Shown here piece by piece: positions 7,966 to 16,747 of a stretch of 64,000 nt of DNA. The number at the start of each line of letters is the position of its first letter. The stretch's first letter is position 1. This DNA is from Bradyrhizobium sp. sGM-13. GTDB lineage: Bacteria; Pseudomonadota; Alphaproteobacteria; Rhizobiales; Xanthobacteraceae. Below the pieces are notes generated by a model, which did not search any database, was not told the origin of the DNA, and saw only the letters and a list, made by a program, of their open reading frames with translations. The stretch is taken from assembly GCF_018398875.1 (NCBI RefSeq), contig NZ_JAGWDK010000009.1, positions 62,001 to 126,000 on the forward strand. Reading direction: 5' to 3'. Position numbers and translations under genes: made by a program.

Positions 7966-8778
7966 ATGATCTCTCGCCTTTTCCTGCGCGCCCTGACCTT
8001 GGGCGCGCTGTTATTGACCTCTACTGCCGCGCTCGGTGCGCCCTGCGGCACGGCCCCGTTCGAAACATGGCTGGAAGATTTCAAGAAGGAGGCGGCCTCC
8101 AAGGGAATATCGGCGTCCGCCATCCAGGCCGGCTTGACCGGCGTCACGCTCGACAAGAGCGTGCTGGCCCGCGACCAATCGCAAAAGGTCTTCAGCCAGA
8201 GTTTTGAGGAATTCTCCGGCCGTATGGTCCCGCCCCGGCTGACGCGTGGGTCCAACATGCTCAAGCAATACGGCTCCGTGCTCGGGCGCATCGAACAAGC
8301 ATATGGCGTGCCCGGCGAAGTGCTGGTGGCGATCTGGGGCCTGGAAACCGATTTCGGCGTCAACATCGGAAAATTCCCGACGCTGCGCGCGCTGGCGACG
8401 CTAGCTTATGATTGCCGCCGCACCGACATGTTCAAGGCCGAGTTGATGGATGCACTACGCATCGTCGAACGCGGCGATATCGCGCCGCAGGAAATGCGCG
8501 GCGCCTGGGCCGGCGAAATCGGCCAGACCCAGTTCATGCCGTCGTCCTACATCAAGTTCGCGGTCGACTTCGACGGCAACGGCCGCCGTGACCTCCTGCG
8601 CAGCCCGCCCGACGTGCTGGCCTCGACCGCCAATTTCCTCGCCAACCACGGCTGGCAGCGCGGCAAGGACTGGGAGCCCGGCGGCGCCAATTTCGCTGCG
8701 ATCAAGGAGTGGAACAAGAGCGAGGTCTACGCAAAGACCATCGGCTATTTCGCGACACAGCTTTCGCGGGCGCCTTAA
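7966..8778 (+). CDS. lytic murein transglycosylase, MltB family
   Basis: A 270-residue periplasmic muramidase-like enzyme that cleaves the MurNAc-GlcNAc bond of peptidoglycan with formation of 1,6-anhydroMurNAc. Residues 1-24 form a signal peptide ending ALGA; Cys-27 is just past it, but the context is not a lipobox. The SLT_2 domain shows the catalytic glutamate in IWGLETDFG (Glu-127), the motif GAWAGEIGQTQFMPSSY, and the calcium-like loop DFDGNGRRDLL. It is somewhat shorter than E. coli MltB and lacks a C-terminal peptidoglycan-binding domain. Stands alone between two terminators. Confidence 0.9.
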   Translation: MISRLFLRALTLGALLLTSTAALGAPCGTAPFETWLEDFKKEAASKGISASAIQAGLTGVTLDKSVLARDQSQKVFSQSFEEFSGRMVPPRLTRGSNMLKQYGSVLGRIEQAYGVPGEVLVAIWGLETDFGVNIGKFPTLRALATLAYDCRRTDMFKAELMDALRIVERGDIAPQEMRGAWAGEIGQTQFMPSSYIKFAVDFDGNGRRDLLRSPPDVLASTANFLANHGWQRGKDWEPGGANFAAIKEWNKSEVYAKTIGYFATQLSRAP

Positions 8779-9267
8779 CACGAACTCAGAGGGCTGGCCG
8801 TGGTGAGCCTTGCAGGCCGGCCCATTCACTAAGGCTGCCACTGCGGCGGCCGCGTTGCGACTGTCTACCGTAATAATGAATTAATATTCAATTCATTCTG
8901 CAAATAGCATGCGGTTCGCGCATGAGAAGATTCCAAAAGCGTCGGCATTTGTGGCACGTTTTGTCGCCCTTGAGAGCCTTCGAGCTGGTTTCCGGCCTCT
9001 TTGGTCGCCAGTTAAGGGTTATCTGACGATTACGAGAAACCCGCAAATCTACGGCATTACTTTGCATGTTCGGCGCACGCCATCACGTGCTTCTGCCGAC
9101 TAATCCGCGACTATGCCGAAACGTTAAACGGTCGTTACCATCGCTATGCGTTTTGGGATTAGCTGCATCGCAACATAAGAAGTTCTGCACTGCAAAAAAC
9201 GAGTTATATTCATTTCAACGATGAAGCCGTTCTCTAAGGGCTGAATCGTAACTGCAAGGAGACTACC
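8779..9267. other. AT-richer intergenic region before the DUF1127 gene
   Basis: Roughly 490 bases with no supported gene. The base composition drops in GC compared with its neighbours. It holds a near-perfect palindrome AATGAATT (8875-8882) / AATTCATT (8890-8897) and an A-rich run (ACTGCAAAAAACGAG, about 9190) followed by TTATATTCATT, which may be part of the promoter of the DUF1127 gene. No tRNA or known small RNA is recognised. Confidence 0.45.
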
Positions 9268-9420
9268 ATGTTGCTCTCGCTCATCCGCATGATCCAGGCG
9301 TTCCGGGATTATCAGCGCAATGTCAGCGAACTGTCCCAGCTCAGCGATCGGGAACTGGCCGATATCGGCCTTGATCGTTCGGACATCCCGCGCGTTGCCG
9401 CCGGAAGCTATAACGGCTGA
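9268..9420 (+). CDS. DUF1127 (YjiS-like) small protein
   Basis: A 50-residue basic/amphipathic protein. It starts at an ATG with AAGGAG 7 bases upstream (9256-9261). The C-terminal half reads LSDRELADIGLDRSDIPRVA, the defining DUF1127 signature (L-x-D-R-E-L-x-D-I-G-L-x-R). In alphaproteobacteria such small proteins have been linked to phosphate and carbon metabolism and RNA turnover, but the role of this one is unknown. It has its own terminator and a long upstream region, so it is probably regulated alone. Confidence 0.85.
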   Translation: MLLSLIRMIQAFRDYQRNVSELSQLSDRELADIGLDRSDIPRVAAGSYNG

Positions 9421-9449
9421 TCATTGCTCAGCCACCTGGATGAACGGAT

Positions 9450-9480
9450 AACGCCCGCCCCGCTGCGGGCGTTGTCGTTT
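9450..9480 (+). terminator. intrinsic terminator of the DUF1127 gene
   Basis: Nine-base stem AACGCCCGC (9450-9458) / GCGGGCGTT (9465-9473), 6-base loop, then GTCGTTT. It separates the DUF1127 gene from trmFO. Confidence 0.75.
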
Positions 9481-9540
9481 GCTTCGCTTGGAAGCGCTTC
9501 GTAGGTGCGCCAGGCGCGAAAACGCGCTAACCCTGCGCGC

Positions 9541-10974
9541 ATGATTTCCAACACTCCCCAAACTGACACCGTCCATGTGATTGGCGGCGGCCTTGCCGGC
9601 TCGGAAGCGGCCTGGCAGATCGCCAATGCAGGCGTTCGCGTGGTCCTGCACGAGATGCGCCCCTCGCGAATGACCGAGGCCCATCGCACCGAGGGCTTGG
9701 CCGAACTCGTCTGCTCCAACTCATTCCGCTCGGACGACGCCGCCAACAACGCCGTGGGCCTGCTGCACGCCGAGATGCGCCGGCTGGGCTCGCTGATCAT
9801 GCGCTCCGCCGACGCCAACCAGGTGCCCGCGGGCGGGGCGCTGGCGGTCGACCGCGACGGATTTTCCGCCGCCGTCACCCGGGCCTTGCACGACCATTCC
9901 CTCATCGAGATCGACCGCGCCGAAATTGCCGGTCTACCACCGGCCGAATGGGGCAACGTGATCGTCGCCACCGGCCCCCTCACCTCGGCGCCGCTGGCGG
10001 ACGCCATCCGCGAACTCACCGACGAGAGCGCGCTGGCGTTCTTCGATGCGATCGCACCGATCGTGCACAAGGATTCCATCGATATGTCGGTGGCGTGGTT
10101 TCAGTCGCGCTACGATAAGGTCGGGCCTGGCGGCACTGGCGCCGATTACATCAACTGCCCGATGACCAAGGAGCAGTATGACGCCTTCGTCGCGGCATTG
10201 CTCGCCGGCGAGAAGGTAGATTTCAAGGACTGGGAGACCAATACGCCTTATTTCGACGGCTGCCTGCCGGTCGAGGTGATGGCCGAACGCGGCCACGAGA
10301 CATTGCGGCACGGGCCGATGAAGCCGGTAGGATTGACCAATCCGCACAACCCGACAATCAAACCTTATGCCATCGTGCAGCTACGACAGGACAACAAGCT
10401 CGGCACGCTCTACAACATGGTGGGTTTCCAGACCAAGCTGAACTACGGCGCGCAGCAGCGCGTGTTTCGCACCATTCCGGGGCTCGAGAACGCCGAATTC
10501 GCCCGGCTCGGCGGCCTGCATCGCAACACTTTCCTGAACTCGCCAAAGCTCCTGGATGGGCAATTGCGGCTGCGCGCGCAGCCACGGCTGCGCTTTGCCG
10601 GCCAGATGACCGGCTGCGAGGGCTATGTGGAGTCCGCCAGCATCGGCCTGATCGCAGGGCTCTACGCTGCAGCCAATGCGCGAGGACACTCGCTCGAATC
10701 GCCGCCCGCGACGACGGCGCTGGGCTCGCTGCTCGGCCATATCACCGGCGGCCACATCGAAACGTCAGAGGCGGGCACGCGCTCGTTCCAGCCGATGAAC
10801 ATCAATTTCGGCCTGTTTCCCCCGCTTGCCAGCGTGCCGACCAAGAAGGCCGATGGCAGCAGGCTGCGCGGCAACGAGAAGACGGTCGCCAAGAAGCAGG
10901 CGCTCAGTGCCCGTGCGCTGACCGATCTCGATCGCTGGATCGCTGATCATCTGCGCGTAGCGGCGGCCGCGTAA
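9541..10974 (+). CDS. trmFO: methylenetetrahydrofolate--tRNA-(uracil-5-)-methyltransferase TrmFO
   Basis: A 477-residue flavoprotein that methylates U54 of tRNA to ribothymidine using methylenetetrahydrofolate and FADH2. The FAD dinucleotide loop [13 protein letters not shown] is at residues 14-26. Two cysteines expected for catalysis are present: Cys-58 in [10 protein letters not shown] and Cys-241 in [14 protein letters not shown]. The C-terminal FAD contact [20 protein letters not shown] is intact. The start at 9541 is preferred over an upstream ATG (9505) on family length; the Shine-Dalgarno is poor. The next gene starts 4 bases after its stop, so the two are co-transcribed. Confidence 0.93.
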   Translation: MISNTPQTDTVHVIGGGLAGSEAAWQIANAGVRVVLHEMRPSRMTEAHRTEGLAELVCSNSFRSDDAANNAVGLLHAEMRRLGSLIMRSADANQVPAGGALAVDRDGFSAAVTRALHDHSLIEIDRAEIAGLPPAEWGNVIVATGPLTSAPLADAIRELTDESALAFFDAIAPIVHKDSIDMSVAWFQSRYDKVGPGGTGADYINCPMTKEQYDAFVAALLAGEKVDFKDWETNTPYFDGCLPVEVMAERGHETLRHGPMKPVGLTNPHNPTIKPYAIVQLRQDNKLGTLYNMVGFQTKLNYGAQQRVFRTIPGLENAEFARLGGLHRNTFLNSPKLLDGQLRLRAQPRLRFAGQMTGCEGYVESASIGLIAGLYAAANARGHSLESPPATTALGSLLGHITGGHIETSEAGTRSFQPMNINFGLFPPLASVPTKKADGSRLRGNEKTVAKKQALSARALTDLDRWIADHLRVAAAA

Positions 10975-10978
10975 TCCC

Positions 10979-12082
10979 ATGGGCTTGCCGAAAGACGACG
11001 CTGCCATTTTGTCGGCGCGATGGATTGAAGGCGTGCTTTTGAAGCGCGACGTATTCTCCACCGTCGAACGCGGCCGGTTTCGCGAGGATAGCGGCGAGGT
11101 GGATGCCGTGCTGCGCCGGCTCGATCAGGTGCCGCTGTGGTCCTATCCGCTCGCCCAACATCTGTTCGTCCGCGAGCGCCGAGCCCTGGCGCTGGCTCGC
11201 GATCTCGACGTTAGCCCGAGACTGCTATGGGCTGGACGGCGGGTACTGGTGCGCGGCTTCATCGACGGCGTTGCGCTGCATCTGGCAAAGCCCCATGGCA
11301 ATATCGCCTATTTCCGCTCCGCCAAGCTCGCCCTTCGCAAGCTGCACCGCGCCGGCATCTGCCACAACGATCTCGCCAAGGAGCAGAATTGGCTGGTGGG
11401 CCGCGACGGCCGCGCTTACCTCACCGATTTTCAACTCGCGGCGTGCTTCAAGTCCCGCAGCCGATTATTCCGGATCGCGGCTTACGAAGATCTGCGGCAT
11501 ATGCTGAAGCACAAGCGCAGCTACGCGCCTGCCGCGCTGACGCCGATGGAACGCAAGATTCTGGCGCGCAAATCCTTTGTCGCCAGCATCTGGCTCAAGA
11601 CCGGCAAGAAGGTCTACCAAGCCATCACCCGCGGACTGTTCAACTTCACCGATCGCGAAGGCGGCGGCCGCCGGCTGGTCAACGACGCGCCGGTGCTGAG
11701 CGCCCTGATCAGGAAAAATCCTCAGGTGCGCGATACCGCCATCGTCGCGTTCGCCGACCGCCGCACCGGCGTCGGGCTCTATGCATTCGTCGAGGCCGAC
11801 GAGGTCGCACTGGAAAGGCAGTTGCGCAGCGAGCTCGCATCAGCCAAAGGCGTCAAAGCGCCGGAGCATATCCAGGTGGTGCATGCCCTGCCCCGCGATG
11901 CCGCCGGCAAGCCGCGCACCGAGATCCTGCAGCTCGTCGCGATGAACCAGCTCGACCTGATCGAGCCGCTGATCACGAGCGATATCGACCGCGCGTTCCT
12001 GAAGGACATTCTGGAGAGTCGCAAGAATCTGCGCGATCGGTTCAATTTTGAGAGTAGCGAATTGAATTCGCAATCGAACTGA
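10979..12082 (+). CDS. protein-kinase-like domain fused to an AMP-binding C-terminal domain
   Basis: A 367-residue cytoplasmic protein of unusual build. Residues about 15-200 resemble a RIO/Kdo-kinase-type small kinase: catalytic loop CHNDLAKEQNWL (Asp-131, Asn-137) and metal-binding segment LTDFQ (Asp-150), where the usual DFG glycine is Gln. Residues about 235-325 resemble the C-terminal domain of acyl-CoA synthetases (VRDTAIVAFADRRTGVGLYAF, then LPRDAAGKPRTEIL, where Lys matches the catalytic lysine). No N-terminal adenylation domain is present. The start is 4 bases after trmFO, so it is translationally close to that gene. Function unknown; kinase activity is plausible, since the key Asp and Asn residues are kept. 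Confidence 0.7.
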   Translation: MGLPKDDAAILSARWIEGVLLKRDVFSTVERGRFREDSGEVDAVLRRLDQVPLWSYPLAQHLFVRERRALALARDLDVSPRLLWAGRRVLVRGFIDGVALHLAKPHGNIAYFRSAKLALRKLHRAGICHNDLAKEQNWLVGRDGRAYLTDFQLAACFKSRSRLFRIAAYEDLRHMLKHKRSYAPAALTPMERKILARKSFVASIWLKTGKKVYQAITRGLFNFTDREGGGRRLVNDAPVLSALIRKNPQVRDTAIVAFADRRTGVGLYAFVEADEVALERQLRSELASAKGVKAPEHIQVVHALPRDAAGKPRTEILQLVAMNQLDLIEPLITSDIDRAFLKDILESRKNLRDRFNFESSELNSQSN

Positions 12083-12089
12083 TTGCTCG

Positions 12090-12260
12090 TGTCCCGGGCG
12101 CGATGCAGCGCACTTCGCGCTGCATCGCAGAACCGGGACCCACTTGGCGGCAATGATGGACCCCGGATCAGCAGCGCACCACGTCGCAAGCATAGCGCGT
12201 CGAAGACGCGCGTGAACGCGCTGTTGGCGCTGCGCAGCATCCAGGGAACGCCAGGAGCCC
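12090..12260. repeat. interspersed palindromic repeat, family B (copy 1)
   Basis: Strong hairpin CGATGCAGCG (12101-12110) / CGCTGCATCG (12118-12127) nested in GTCCCGGG ... CCGGGAC, followed by related GC-rich palindromic material up to the next stop codon. Related sequence is found at 17748-17872 and 33183-33230. It fills the gap between convergent genes and may act as a bidirectional terminator. Confidence 0.65.
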
Positions 12261-12261
12261 C

Positions 12262-13125
12262 TTACCCGCCAAACTCCCGCGAGCGCGAAGCGCGCCAAAG
12301 CGTCCACAGCGTCCGGAGTCGTGACGTTACGTGCGGCACGAACGGATCGACGTCAGCCCGTGACATATGATCCAGATCGCGGCGGACCATCGCCAGCGGC
12401 AGGAATACCGGCCGCACTTGAGGCGGCACATGCGTGAGCAACTCGAAGGCCGTACGGAGATGTTTTTGCCCCTCTCCGATCAACTGATCAATCGCGGCGC
12501 GCGCCTGTGGCGTCTGCTTGCCCGAAAAGACCTGCTCTATCCCGCTGCCATGTTGCTGCAGCAGTTGCAGCGGCACGAACAATTGCCGCCGCACAGCATC
12601 GAGCGGCAGCGCTGCGATCACCTGCGCCATGCCCTGGGCGAGACCCGCATGGCGGGAGAGATGGTCGATCGCCACCGACGGCTGTGCTGCAGTCCGCGCA
12701 GCCAACGAGAACAGCGCCGAGGCGGTGTCGGTGACATAGCCTTCCAGCGCCGCCATCGACGGCATTGGATCGTTGTAGAGGTCGAACTGGTGCTCCTCGA
12801 TCAGCCGCGACAGCGGCTCGACCGGCAGGCGGAATTCGCCGATGGTCTGCAGGAGTTCGGCTGCAACCGGATTGCCTTCGACGCCGCCATGGCCGGCGCC
12901 TACCAGCATATCGGTCCACCATTGCAGCCGGATTTCGCCCGGCAACGGCTGGCTGACCTGCTCGCGCACGCGCAAAATCTCGACGTTGAAGGCATAGATC
13001 GACAGCAGTGCGCGGCGCTGGACCTGAGGCAGGAACAGTGTCGAGGCATAGCGGACAAAGTCGTGCGTGCGCACCAGATCGGCGCAGAACGCAGCGGATT
13101 CTTTCGACGTCGCCGTGGCGCTCAT
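12262..13125 (-). CDS. squalene/phytoene synthase family protein, NDUFAF6-like
   Basis: A 287-residue protein of the squalene/phytoene synthase fold. It opens with CADLVRTHDFVRYASTLFLP and has LLSIYAFNVEILRVREQVSQ and PGEIRLQWWTDML, where true prenyl synthases carry the first Asp-rich DxxxD. Here that motif is absent, as in the mitochondrial complex I assembly factor NDUFAF6, so it probably does not make a terpenoid (inference). The start at 13125 overlaps the stop of the upstream Mth938-like gene by 4 bases (ATGA), implying translational coupling. It is the last gene of the yajC-secD-secF cluster. Confidence 0.8.
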   Translation of the reverse strand: MSATATSKESAAFCADLVRTHDFVRYASTLFLPQVQRRALLSIYAFNVEILRVREQVSQPLPGEIRLQWWTDMLVGAGHGGVEGNPVAAELLQTIGEFRLPVEPLSRLIEEHQFDLYNDPMPSMAALEGYVTDTASALFSLAARTAAQPSVAIDHLSRHAGLAQGMAQVIAALPLDAVRRQLFVPLQLLQQHGSGIEQVFSGKQTPQARAAIDQLIGEGQKHLRTAFELLTHVPPQVRPVFLPLAMVRRDLDHMSRADVDPFVPHVTSRLRTLWTLWRASRSREFGG

Positions 13126-13505
13126 GGCACCGCGATCAGCGCCGCAGCGACGCGCCGCCGCTCGCCCAGCATGATGTTGTAGGTGCGGATCGCCGGCCCC
13201 GTCTGCATCGGGTCCAGCACCACCCTGACCGCACGCAGCGCCTCGCGCAGCCCGCTCGGCGGCAGCCAGATTTCTGTGCCGGTGCCGACGACCAGCGTAT
13301 CGATGGAATTGGCCGCCTTGAACACGCGGTCCAGCGAATATTGATCGATCTCGGCGGGCCTGGTCACCGGCCAGGCCCAGATGCCGTCCGGCAGGCACAG
13401 CAGCGAGCCGCGATGCGACATGTCGGCGAAAGCGAAGCCGCCCTTGCCATAGGCCTCGATCGGTGCCGGCCTCGGAAGGTGCGGAGCGTCCGAGGATGTT
13501 GCCAT
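13122..13505 (-). CDS. Mth938-like domain protein (DUF498), NDUFAF3-like
   Basis: A 127-residue single-domain protein. Family features: an N-terminal GKGGFAFADMSHRGSLLCLP, a central IDTLVVGTGTEIWLPPSGLREALR, and MQTGPAIRTYNIMLGERRRVAAALI at the C-terminus. The eukaryotic relative NDUFAF3 assists complex I assembly; bacterial members often sit next to secD/secF, as here (2 bases after secF's stop). The ATGA overlap with the NDUFAF6-like gene suggests that the two products work together. Confidence 0.85.
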   Translation of the reverse strand: MATSSDAPHLPRPAPIEAYGKGGFAFADMSHRGSLLCLPDGIWAWPVTRPAEIDQYSLDRVFKAANSIDTLVVGTGTEIWLPPSGLREALRAVRVVLDPMQTGPAIRTYNIMLGERRRVAAALIAVP

Positions 13506-13507
13506 GA

Positions 13508-14530
13508 CTATTTCTTTGCCGGCGTATCCGGCTTCTTCACAGGCGTATCCGGCGCCTCGCGGTGCTCACCAACGCCCAGATAGATCAGGATCGGCGCGGC
13601 GATGAAAATCGAGGTGTAGGTGCCAACCAGCAGCGCCCCGAACACCATGACGGCCGTAAAGCTGTGGATCGCGTGACCGCCGAACAACAACAGCGCCAGC
13701 AACGCCAGCGTTACCGTGACGTGGGTGATGATCGAGCGCGACAGTGTCGAATTGATGGATTCGTTCAGCAGTTGCGGCATCGGCATTTTCTTGTAACGCC
13801 GCAACATTTCCCGGATGCGATCGTAGATCACGACCGTATCGTTTAGGGAGTAACCGAGAATCGTCAATAACGCGGCAATACTCGTGAGGTCGAAGTCGAC
13901 CTGGGAGATCGACATGAAGCCGATCGTCAGCACGATATCGTGGACGTTGGCGATCATGGCGCCGAGCGCGAACTGCCATTCGAACCGGAACCAGAGATAG
14001 ATCAGGATTGAGAAAATCGCGAGCATCATGCCGAGCATGCCGTAAGCCAGCAATTCGCCGGAAACGCGCGGTCCCACCACTTCGACGCGGCGATACTCAA
14101 CGGAATCGCCGAGCGCGCCGCGGACTTTCTGCACCGCAGCCTGCTGCGCGGCGTCGCCGCCGGGTTGCTCGGCTACCCGAATCAGCACGTCGGCCGGACC
14201 GCCGAATTGCTGCAACTGAATGTCGCCTAGGCCAAGATTGCTCAGCGACGCGCGCATCGTGCCGATATCGGCGGAACCGGACTTGGACTGCACTTCAAGC
14301 AGCGTGCCGCCCTTGAAGTCGATGCCGAAATTCAGCCCGTGGGTGAAAAACAGCACGATCGCGAGGATCGAAAGAGCCGCAGAGATTGGGAAGCTGATGC
14401 GACGAAAGCGCGTGAAATCGAAATGCGTGACGTCAGGGACGATGCGCAGCGGCGGCAACAGATCGAACACGGCGACCACGGTCAGCACGACGATCAGAAC
14501 GCCCAGCGCAATGAGAATAGATTGAGTCAC
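13508..14530 (-). CDS. secF: protein translocase subunit SecF
   Basis: A 340-residue inner membrane component of the SecDF complex, which uses the proton gradient to help pull exported proteins through SecYEG. A first membrane segment (about residues 50-65) leads to GLNFGIDFKGGTLLEVQ, the SecF signature. A periplasmic P1-like domain follows, then five closely spaced membrane segments with the conserved SLNDTVVIYDRIRE (SecF motif) and SIITHVTVTLALLALLLFGG. A hydrophobic stretch at residues 1-30 adds one extra segment. The C-terminus is a short Pro/Lys tail. Located 10 bases after secD. Confidence 0.95.
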   Translation of the reverse strand: MTQSILIALGVLIVVLTVVAVFDLLPPLRIVPDVTHFDFTRFRRISFPISAALSILAIVLFFTHGLNFGIDFKGGTLLEVQSKSGSADIGTMRASLSNLGLGDIQLQQFGGPADVLIRVAEQPGGDAAQQAAVQKVRGALGDSVEYRRVEVVGPRVSGELLAYGMLGMMLAIFSILIYLWFRFEWQFALGAMIANVHDIVLTIGFMSISQVDFDLTSIAALLTILGYSLNDTVVIYDRIREMLRRYKKMPMPQLLNESINSTLSRSIITHVTVTLALLALLLFGGHAIHSFTAVMVFGALLVGTYTSIFIAAPILIYLGVGEHREAPDTPVKKPDTPAKK

Positions 14531-14540
14531 AGTGGGGTCC

Positions 14541-16142
14541 CTAGATCGGCACGGTCTTCGGCCGCTTCCAGCGCACCCAGCCAGCGACGATCAGGCTGGT
14601 GAGCGTAAACGCTGTGAAGACCGTGGTGATGATACCGATGCCGAGCGTGACGGCGAAGCCACGAACCGGGCCGGTGCCGATGTAGAACAGCACCGCTGCG
14701 GCAATGAAGGTGGTGATATTGGAGTCCAAGATAGTCGCCAGCGCCCGCCTGAAGCCGGCGTCGATCGCCGAGATCGCATTGCGTCCGCCGCGCAGCTCCT
14801 CGCGGATGCGCTCATAGATCAGCACGTTGGAATCGACCGCGATGCCGACCGTCAGCACGACGCCGGCGATACCGGGCAGCGTCAGCGTGGCGTTGAGTAG
14901 CGACAGGATGCCGAAGATCATCGCGACGTTGATGGCGACCGCTATGTTGGCGAACACACCGAATAGGCGGTAGGTCAGCAGCATGAATGCGACGACCATG
15001 ATCGAGCCGACATAGGCTGCGAGCTTGCCCTTCTCGATTGAGTCCTGCCCGAGGCCGGGACCGACGGTGCGCTCCTCGATCACGGTCAGCGGCGCCGGCA
15101 GTGCGCCGGCACGCATTAGCAGCGCGAGTTCGTTGGCCGCCTGCACCGTGAAGCTGCCGGAAATCTGCCCTTGGCCGCCGGTGATCGGTTCACGGATCAC
15201 GGGTGCGGATATCACCTTGTTGTCGAGGACGATGGCAAAGGGCTGCCCGACATTTTCCGACGTCGCCTGCGCGAATTTGCGCGAGCCCGAACTGTTGAAC
15301 TTGAAGTTCACGATCGGCTCGTTGGTGCGCTGGTCGAAGCCCGGCTGCGCGTCGGTCAGGTCGCCGCCCGACACCAGCACCTGCCGTTTGATGACGTAGG
15401 GAACCTTGGGCGATTGCTCGCTCATCAAGACTTCCGAATCCGCCGGAACCCCCCGCCCCGACTGAACCTGATCCGGCGATACCGACGGATCGACCATGCG
15501 GAATTCCATCTTGGCGGTCTGACCAAGGATGCGCTTCAGGTCGGTTGGATCCTGCAATCCCGGTACCTGGACCAGGATACGATCGGTGCCTTGCCGCTGG
15601 ATCAAGGGCTCGACCGTGCCCAGTTCGTTGATACGGCGCTCGACGATCTGGATCGACTGTTCAATCGTTTGCCGGATGCGCTCGGTGATGGCGGCTTGCG
15701 GCACGGTGAGACGGAACAGGCCGCCGCCGGCATCGGAGACTTCGAGGCTGCGCTGCCCTGAGGAGCCGAGCAGGCCGCCAAGCGGCTGCGACAGCTCGCG
15801 CAGCTTGGTGAGGGCCGCCTGCTGGTCACTCTCCTTGACACGGACCTCGACGGCGTCGGCGCGCACGGCCAAGCCTGTATACCCGATCTTGGCGTCGCGC
15901 AGCACGCGACGGACTTCGTCGCGCACCTGATCGAGCTTTTCCTTCTTCACGTAGTTGGAATCGACTTCGAGCAGCAGGTACGAGCCGCCCTGCAGATCGA
16001 GGCCGAGCACGATGTGGCGCTGCGCCCACACCGGCCAGGTCTTCACCCGCTCCTGGGAAAAAAAGTTCGGAACCGCGAACAGGCAGACGATCAGCGCGGT
16101 CAGAATGATCGCCAGCGCCTTCCACCGCGAGAAATACAACAT
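14541..16142 (-). CDS. secD: protein translocase subunit SecD
   Basis: A 533-residue partner of SecF. It has an N-terminal membrane segment (residues 7-25), the signature HIVLGLDLQGGSYLLLEVD, a large periplasmic region with the P1 base and head, and six C-terminal membrane segments with TVGIAVDSNVLIYERIREEL and SNITTFIAAAVLF, the residues that carry protons in SecDF. Length is normal for alphaproteobacteria. Lies 48 bases after yajC, in the canonical yajC-secD-secF order. Confidence 0.95.
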   Translation of the reverse strand: MLYFSRWKALAIILTALIVCLFAVPNFFSQERVKTWPVWAQRHIVLGLDLQGGSYLLLEVDSNYVKKEKLDQVRDEVRRVLRDAKIGYTGLAVRADAVEVRVKESDQQAALTKLRELSQPLGGLLGSSGQRSLEVSDAGGGLFRLTVPQAAITERIRQTIEQSIQIVERRINELGTVEPLIQRQGTDRILVQVPGLQDPTDLKRILGQTAKMEFRMVDPSVSPDQVQSGRGVPADSEVLMSEQSPKVPYVIKRQVLVSGGDLTDAQPGFDQRTNEPIVNFKFNSSGSRKFAQATSENVGQPFAIVLDNKVISAPVIREPITGGQGQISGSFTVQAANELALLMRAGALPAPLTVIEERTVGPGLGQDSIEKGKLAAYVGSIMVVAFMLLTYRLFGVFANIAVAINVAMIFGILSLLNATLTLPGIAGVVLTVGIAVDSNVLIYERIREELRGGRNAISAIDAGFRRALATILDSNITTFIAAAVLFYIGTGPVRGFAVTLGIGIITTVFTAFTLTSLIVAGWVRWKRPKTVPI

Positions 16143-16190
16143 CGAGTAGACCCGTCAGGAAAATGCGCCGCGACAAGCGGCGCGGAAAAC

Positions 16191-16553
16191 TCAGCTCGCG
16201 GACGTCTCGTCCTTGGCTTCACTCTTTTCCTTGGCCGGCTCGCCCTTGGCGCGAACACCCGAAATCATCTGCCGCATCTGCCGCACGCGGACGCCGTCCG
16301 AAATCTCGAACTCGATCTGGTCGTCGTCCACCACCTTGGTCACCTTGCCGACCAGGCCGCCCGAGGTGACGACGGTATCGCCGCGGCGGATGTTTTTGAC
16401 CAGTTCCTGGTGATCCTTGATCTTCTTTTGCTGCGGTCGCAGAATCAGGAAGTACATGATCACGAAGATCAGTGCGAACGGCAGCAGCGACATCAACATG
16501 CTGTTGGCATCGCCACCGGCTGCAGCCTGGGCGTACGCAGGGGTAATCAGCAT
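16191..16553 (-). CDS. yajC: preprotein translocase subunit YajC
   Basis: A 120-residue single-span membrane protein associated with SecDF and YidC. After a short N-terminus (MLITPAYAQAAAGGDANS) comes the helix LLPFALIFVIMYFLILRPQQ, then the conserved KKIKDHQELVKNIRRGDTVV and TSGGLVGKVTKVVDD. The C-terminal tail is charged and Lys/Glu-rich. The start at 16553 is used because upstream in-frame residues overlap the divergent promoter region and are low-complexity; GAGG lies about 10 bases upstream. Confidence 0.93.
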   Translation of the reverse strand: MLITPAYAQAAAGGDANSMLMSLLPFALIFVIMYFLILRPQQKKIKDHQELVKNIRRGDTVVTSGGLVGKVTKVVDDDQIEFEISDGVRVRQMRQMISGVRAKGEPAKEKSEAKDETSAS

Positions 16554-16747
16554 TCGAACAATCCTCGTGAGACGGAAAAGAACCGGCCATGCCTGGGCAC
16601 AGCATCCTGGGCATGTCGCCGGTCCGGGTAAATTTGCGCGGACTATAGCGGCGGCGGGCCCAATTGCAACGTTGGCCGCCCCCTCATTTAGGCCGCTTGC
16701 GAGAGCTTCCAAGGCCCGTTAAGGCTGCCCCGTCAGGAACTCGGGAA

